A stretch of 19,214 nt of DNA from Patescibacteria group bacterium (GTDB lineage: Bacteria; Patescibacteria; UBA1384; CAILIB01): positions 1-19,214 of the forward strand of contig JAJFBK010000001.1 of the NCBI GenBank assembly GCA_020696955.1, written 5' to 3'. The position numbers were made by a program, and so were the translations under genes. The notes beneath the pieces are model-generated. The model had not been told where the DNA came from, did not search any database, and was given only the letters and a program-made list of their open reading frames with translations. Below are positions 16,001-19,214 of the stretch, in pieces. Position 1 is the stretch's first letter, and each line of letters opens with the position of its first letter.

Positions 16001-16798
16001 TTATTTTTTAATGGGTGCGAGAAGTTTCTCAGGCGCATGCTCTACTTGGTATCCACGTGTTATGAGTCTTTGTGCCACTATGAGTACTTGGCTGACGGCT
16101 AAAATCCATAGGACGGCTCCCAATTGGTTGAAAAGAGCTCCGACAGCCGTGAACATCACAAGCTCGGCTTCCTCAACTTCAAGAATTACTCGGTTCTGAA
16201 TAAGAAAAAGCTTTATTTTGCCCCAAAAAGTGGTGGCAAGCTGTTTTCGATGGGCTTCTATCTCCGTATAAAGGTTCTCAGTGTATTCTTTTGACTTGGT
16301 TAGGTACTCTTTGTCTTTAGAAACTTCGGAGAACACCGTTATGTATTTGATGTAGAAGCGATAGGTGAAGAAGAAAGAGGCAATGTAGCCGAGGAAGACA
16401 TAAAGAACGTCTCCGGTTGCGCTGTATGTGGCCCAGGCCAAGGAAGCGGTGATGGCAAAGACCTTAAAAAAGTCGATGGTCTTATCTAAGAAGCTTCCAA
16501 AAGCCGAAGAAAGCCCCGTGCTTCGGGCTACTTGTCCGTCCAAGCAGTCCAGTACATAAGAGATAGGGAAGGCGATGGCGGCATAGAGAAGATGGTTTGG
16601 ATAGTCCAAAAAGAGGCTGAAACAGGCAAAGAGGAAGACTATGAAGCCAGATACAGAAATGACGTTAGGAGTAAGCCAGGGCATTCTTAAGACTGCCGGC
16701 AAGAGAAGGTTGGCAATCTTTGGCATAAAAAGGTCTGCCCAGTTGCTGAAGTAATAAGGCCCGTATACTCGTTTTGGTGGTGTGATAGGAGTGGACAT
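16001..16798 (-). CDS. CDP-alcohol phosphatidyltransferase family protein
   Basis: A 265-residue integral membrane enzyme that transfers the phosphoryl or phosphonyl group of a CDP-linked alcohol to a second alcohol. The full family motif is present: D84-x2-D87-G88-x2-A91-R92-x8-G101-x3-D105-x3-D109, the two-metal catalytic site. About six membrane helices: roughly 45-65, 68-85, 112-128, 130-150, then a charged cytoplasmic stretch with many Lys and Glu (about 155-200), then 205-245. The head group would come from the cytidylyltransferase encoded three bases downstream. The acceptor (diacylglycerol-type lipid or a glycan) is unknown. Six bases separate it from the transaminase gene upstream. 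Confidence 0.92.
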   Translation of the reverse strand: MSTPITPPKRVYGPYYFSNWADLFMPKIANLLLPAVLRMPWLTPNVISVSGFIVFLFACFSLFLDYPNHLLYAAIAFPISYVLDCLDGQVARSTGLSSAFGSFLDKTIDFFKVFAITASLAWATYSATGDVLYVFLGYIASFFFTYRFYIKYITVFSEVSKDKEYLTKSKEYTENLYTEIEAHRKQLATTFWGKIKLFLIQNRVILEVEEAELVMFTAVGALFNQLGAVLWILAVSQVLIVAQRLITRGYQVEHAPEKLLAPIKK

Positions 16799-16804
16799 GG
16801 AGAC

Positions 16805-17980
16805 CTAAGACTTAAGAAGTAAAGCTTTTTGTGCTCTCATAAGGTTTGAGCGTTTGCGGGGAACGGTAACTGCTTCCCGAAAATGATCCAGAAAAAGCAG
16901 CAGCTCATTTTTGCTGATTTCACCGATGGTGGATATTTGGAAGGCTTTTTCTTGGAATGGTCCTTTGCCGCCATAAATGACGATATTCTTTTCCTTCAAG
17001 TTCTTGTTAAGCTCTTCATAGCTTAAGTGGTGTGGCAGGTAGATCGTTGTCAAAACTGAGCTCATGTCTAATTCTTCGATGACAAACCGAAATCCAAGAT
17101 CCTTCATGGCCAGCCGTACAAGACGAGCGTATTCTTTGATTCTCTTGTTACGCCTAACGATTCCTTCTTTCAAGATGTTTCCCAGAGCTTTTTCCAATGC
17201 GAAAAAGAGTTGGACTGCCGGGGTGTTAGGAGTCTGCAGTTTCGTGGTGCTGAAATGATAGAACTTATACAGATTCAAGTAAGAAGTTCGAGGTTTTATG
17301 TCAGATACGGCTTGAAATGAAGTTCTTTTTCCGATTATGAACGAGAGGCCAGGCAATGATCCGATGGCCTTGGATGCTGAGGCGGAGCAGAAATCGATGT
17401 TACAGCTCTTGATATCGATGACTTCGGCACCAGAGCTGCTGACGGTGTCTACGATGTAAAGGGTATTTGTCTGGTTGCAAAGAGCCCCGATTTCCTCAAT
17501 TGGATTCAGCATTCCCGTGCTGGTTTCATGATGCACGATGGCGAGGGCCTCAATGCTGTGAAGCTTTATATAGGTTTCAATGGCTTGAATATCCATGCGC
17601 TGCCCCCATTCGTATCTGAGGTGGAAGGTGTTGTCGTTGTGGAGAGATGAAATCTCATGGAGGCGTTCACCGAACTCGCCATTGCTTACGATAAGGATCC
17701 TCTTATCCCCGATAGCCGAGGAAAGGATGGTCTCATTGGCAGCAGTTCCGGAACCGGTAACTACAACTGGATAATATTCCAAATCGTCTTCCTGTCCGAA
17801 AAGGGCAAGAAGGTTCTGGTTTATTCTAGAAAGAAGGATAGAAAAGTCTTCTTCGCGATGTCCGATTTCATGCTCGTTACGACTTACGGCGTCTCTGACG
17901 TTTTTGGCAACATGAACCGGTCCTGGACAAAAGAGACGGGATTTTTTGGCAATAGTAAGAGGAATGATGGGGGTTTCCAT
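16805..17980 (-). CDS. PhnW-like 2-aminoethylphosphonate:pyruvate transaminase
   Basis: A 391-residue class V PLP aminotransferase. It resembles PhnW along its whole length: FCPGPVHVAKNVRDAV at 17-32, VTGSGTAANE at 74-83, LIVSNGEFGER at 96-106, VHHETSTGMLNP at 149-160 (PhnW has VHSETTTGMLNP), YIVDTVSSSG at 175-184 with PLP-ring D178, SASK at 201-204 with PLP lysine K204, and near the end VIYGGKG then STIGEIS (PhnW: VIYPGK, GNIGEV). PhnW interconverts 2-aminoethylphosphonate and phosphonoacetaldehyde; direction is not visible. First gene of the operon with the CDP-alcohol transferase and cytidylyltransferase. In some spirochaetes a related transaminase is fused to the PntC cytidylyltransferase, which fits here as separate genes. 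An alternative is a serine- or alanine-glyoxylate-type enzyme, which seems less likely. Confidence 0.82.
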   Translation of the reverse strand: METPIIPLTIAKKSRLFCPGPVHVAKNVRDAVSRNEHEIGHREEDFSILLSRINQNLLALFGQEDDLEYYPVVVTGSGTAANETILSSAIGDKRILIVSNGEFGERLHEISSLHNDNTFHLRYEWGQRMDIQAIETYIKLHSIEALAIVHHETSTGMLNPIEEIGALCNQTNTLYIVDTVSSSGAEVIDIKSCNIDFCSASASKAIGSLPGLSFIIGKRTSFQAVSDIKPRTSYLNLYKFYHFSTTKLQTPNTPAVQLFFALEKALGNILKEGIVRRNKRIKEYARLVRLAMKDLGFRFVIEELDMSSVLTTIYLPHHLSYEELNKNLKEKNIVIYGGKGPFQEKAFQISTIGEISKNELLLFLDHFREAVTVPRKRSNLMRAQKALLLKS

Positions 17981-18002
17981 GGGTGACTGGCGTTAGGTTG
18001 CA

Positions 18003-18096
18003 GCTACACCCCAGCGATAGGTGAGCTCATCAATAAGTAATCAATAACTATAGCACAGGTAACAAAAAAATTCCAGAGTTTACCGCTGGGTTCAGC
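18003..18096. repeat. Imperfect inverted repeats flanking the cassette promoter
   Basis: Left arm 18003-18019 and the reverse complement of right arm 18081-18096 match at 13 positions with one gap, including a perfect 7-bp core (CCCAGCG at 18010-18016, CGCTGGG at 18084-18090). The whole minus-strand promoter lies in the 61 bp between them. Confidence 0.5.
18047..18075 (-). promoter_or_regulatory. Extended -10 promoter of the head-group cassette
   Basis: Minus strand: TGC-TATAGT with the -10 at 18052-18047, and a weak -35 TGGAAT (18075-18070) at 17 bp. Predicted start near 18040 gives a leader of about 60 bases to ATG 17980, with no Shine-Dalgarno. Confidence 0.65.
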
Positions 18097-18172
18097 ATTT
18101 ATGCTAAAGAGAGGGGTTATTGTTCTTCAGTATAGACTTAGTTGGCTGATTTCGCAATCTGATCTGGTAGGG

Positions 18173-18199
18173 AGGCTCATTTTTCCTTTTTGTGAGCCT
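18173..18199. repeat. Inverted repeat at the 3' end of the 18199-18930 gene
   Basis: AGGCTCA (18173-18179) and TGAGCCT (18193-18199) around a 13-base T-rich (plus strand) spacer. It touches the stop codon of the minus-strand gene. No T-run follows on that strand, so it may be a processing or weak termination hairpin. Confidence 0.45.
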
Positions 18200-18930
18200 T
18201 ATTTGAGAATGCGAAAGCTGGTATATAAGGCAGTGGCTTCCGGGTCGTCAGTAACGACTATTTCCAAGACGTGGCCGGAGGGGCTTTTTACCAAGTAAAA
18301 GGTGGATAGATCCTTTGCATCTTCTGGAGGGGCTATCATGTATCCGTCCCTGCCTGCCACTGCGGTAGGAATGAGTTGAACCTTTTCTGGGTCACTTGCC
18401 CCAAACTGGGCCTTGATGTCGGTGGCTGTGAAGGGGATCTGGAGGGCGTGCACTGAAAAGAGAGAGTCACCTGCAGATTGTCGGTTAGTACTGGCCAAGA
18501 CATTTTCGGAGCTTGGGGCAATCTCAGCCTCGGCTGCATTTCCGATAGAAGCCTTAAGTATAACCGTAGGAGGGTAGTCAAACGTGTATCCGTATTGCGA
18601 ATTTTGATAGGTCTTAGCCGTTTGGCTCAAATCGGTGTCTAGTGGAGGGTCCTGGATTGGAGCATAAAAGAATCCTTTGAAAGAGTCAGACCATCGTATG
18701 AGCTCATGGGTGAAGCCATCAGGTTGGACTTGCATGCATCGTGCGTGCCTCTCTTCACTCTCGGTGGGATGAGGCATGTCTATTCGTGTTGCTCCATGGC
18801 GGTAGTCGGGGATGATTTGCCTCCAGCATTCAATCGACTTTCCGTGTACTAGGTGCGCTCCAAAATAGGCAAGTGCACCTATAAAAAGTGTCACAAGGAA
18901 GATGGTGAGTAATTTTCTTACTATGATCAT
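18199..18930 (-). CDS. Membrane-anchored exported protein of unknown function, 243 aa
   Basis: No assigned function. Residues 6-25 are a hydrophobic segment after a basic start (MIIVRKLL), with no lipobox, so a membrane anchor or signal peptide. Two cysteines at 35 and 65 could pair outside the cell. From about residue 110 (YQNSQYGYTFDYPP) the sequence looks like the PsbP/LpqN-like fold often seen in exported CPR proteins: alternating strands, then DIKAQFG, GYMIAPPEDA, STFYLVKSPSGHVLEIVV and a final TSFRIL strand. This is a fold impression, not a proven match. ATG 18930 lies six bases after a TATAGT -10, so the mRNA should be leaderless. Single gene on the minus strand. Confidence 0.8.
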   Translation of the reverse strand: MIIVRKLLTIFLVTLFIGALAYFGAHLVHGKSIECWRQIIPDYRHGATRIDMPHPTESEERHARCMQVQPDGFTHELIRWSDSFKGFFYAPIQDPPLDTDLSQTAKTYQNSQYGYTFDYPPTVILKASIGNAAEAEIAPSSENVLASTNRQSAGDSLFSVHALQIPFTATDIKAQFGASDPEKVQLIPTAVAGRDGYMIAPPEDAKDLSTFYLVKSPSGHVLEIVVTDDPEATALYTSFRILK

Positions 18931-18936
18931 GCCACC

Positions 18937-18942
18937 ACTATA
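18937..18942 (-). promoter_or_regulatory. -10 element six bases before the ATG at 18930
   Basis: TATAGT on the minus strand, ending six bases before the ATG, the same sequence and spacing as at zur. No clear -35 at 17 bp. Predicts a leaderless transcript. Confidence 0.5.
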
Positions 18943-18977
18943 GCCCGATGCTAAAGAAAAGAAAGAAAGCTTGAATA

Positions 18978-19214
18978 CTAAGGTAGGGTAATTTGTTTCG
19001 TGCCAACAATTACTGCGTTACCGCCAACTTTTACGCCATCAGCCAGGTCAACATAGATTTTTCCAGCTTTGCCAATGATATATCCTTGCTCTATGACAAA
19101 ATTCTTTTTTGGTGATAATCCATGATGAGCCAAGTAGCTTCCAAGGGCTCCAGCGGCGATTCCAGTGATCGGGTCCTCATTGAGGTCAAAAATGGGATTG
19201 AATTGCCGGGCATG
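18978..19214 (-). CDS. PhzF-family protein, C-terminal 78 residues (5' end outside the window)
   Basis: Open from the window edge to a TAG at 18980-18978, read from the reverse complement. The visible part follows the C-terminal half of PhzF-type isomerases/epimerases: FNPIFDLNEDPITGIAAGALG matches the family EDPATGSA motif, followed by a YLAHHG turn, VIEQGYIIGKAGKIYV and VKVGGNAVIV, ending in the final strand. The family is assigned with fair confidence, but the substrate of most PhzF members is unknown and the N-terminal catalytic Glu is not visible here. It ends 48 bases before the start of the next minus-strand gene, which has its own -10, so they are probably separate transcripts. Confidence 0.85.
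   Translation of the reverse strand, partial: HARQFNPIFDLNEDPITGIAAGALGSYLAHHGLSPKKNFVIEQGYIIGKAGKIYVDLADGVKVGGNAVIVGTKQITLP

Overview
The window looks like a chromosomal segment of a Candidate Phyla Radiation (Patescibacteria) bacterium of roughly 45-50% GC. This rests on the mix of genes: a minimal set of housekeeping enzymes (glycolysis, zinc uptake, D-alanine supply) beside large exported repeat proteins with an unusual N-terminal extension. Promoters also sit right against start codons, and few genes have a Shine-Dalgarno. No phylogeny could be run, so the phylum is an inference. All 19 gene ends in the window use TAA (14) or TAG (5) and none uses TGA. That fits, without proving, a lineage near the CPR groups that reassign UGA. 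No tRNA, rRNA, CRISPR array, transposase or phage structural gene was seen.

Layout. 1-2289 (+): the C-terminal part of a degenerate P-type-ATPase-like HAD protein, glucose-6-phosphate isomerase and a small membrane protein, tightly packed. 2290-3072: a dyad, a near-consensus extended -10 promoter, a small exported protein and a strong terminator. 3100-6576 (+): a 1158-aa exported protein with a Kelch propeller, a YVTN-type propeller and Ig/FN3-like domains. 6591-7302 (-): a pseudopilin-like H-X9-DG protein, divergent from 7550-10341 (+), the eno-gpmI glycolytic pair. 10346-10376: a bidirectional terminator shared with a convergent Nudix hydrolase gene (-). 10881-14956 (+): a zinc operon, Zur-like regulator-znuA-znuC-znuB-alr, with a dyad over its promoter. 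14969-15266 (+): an unannotated structured RNA with its own promoter, a closing stem, several hairpins and a terminator. 15281-17980 (-): a three-gene cassette of PhnW-like transaminase, CDP-alcohol phosphatidyltransferase and LicC/PntC-like cytidylyltransferase. 18199-18930 (-): an anchored exported protein. 18978-19214 (-): the C-terminus of a PhzF-family protein cut by the window edge.

How the genes work together. pgi, eno and gpmI supply parts of glycolysis. The Zur-like regulator probably represses its own operon, so zinc uptake, and probably alr, would follow zinc status. The minus-strand cassette has the three activities expected for making or recycling an aminoethylphosphonate-type head group, activating it with CTP and transferring it to a lipid or glycan. 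PEP mutase and phosphonopyruvate decarboxylase are not in the window. The best candidates for something undescribed are the roughly 220-nt structured RNA, the head-group cassette with imperfect inverted repeats around its promoter, and the leaderless promoter layout.
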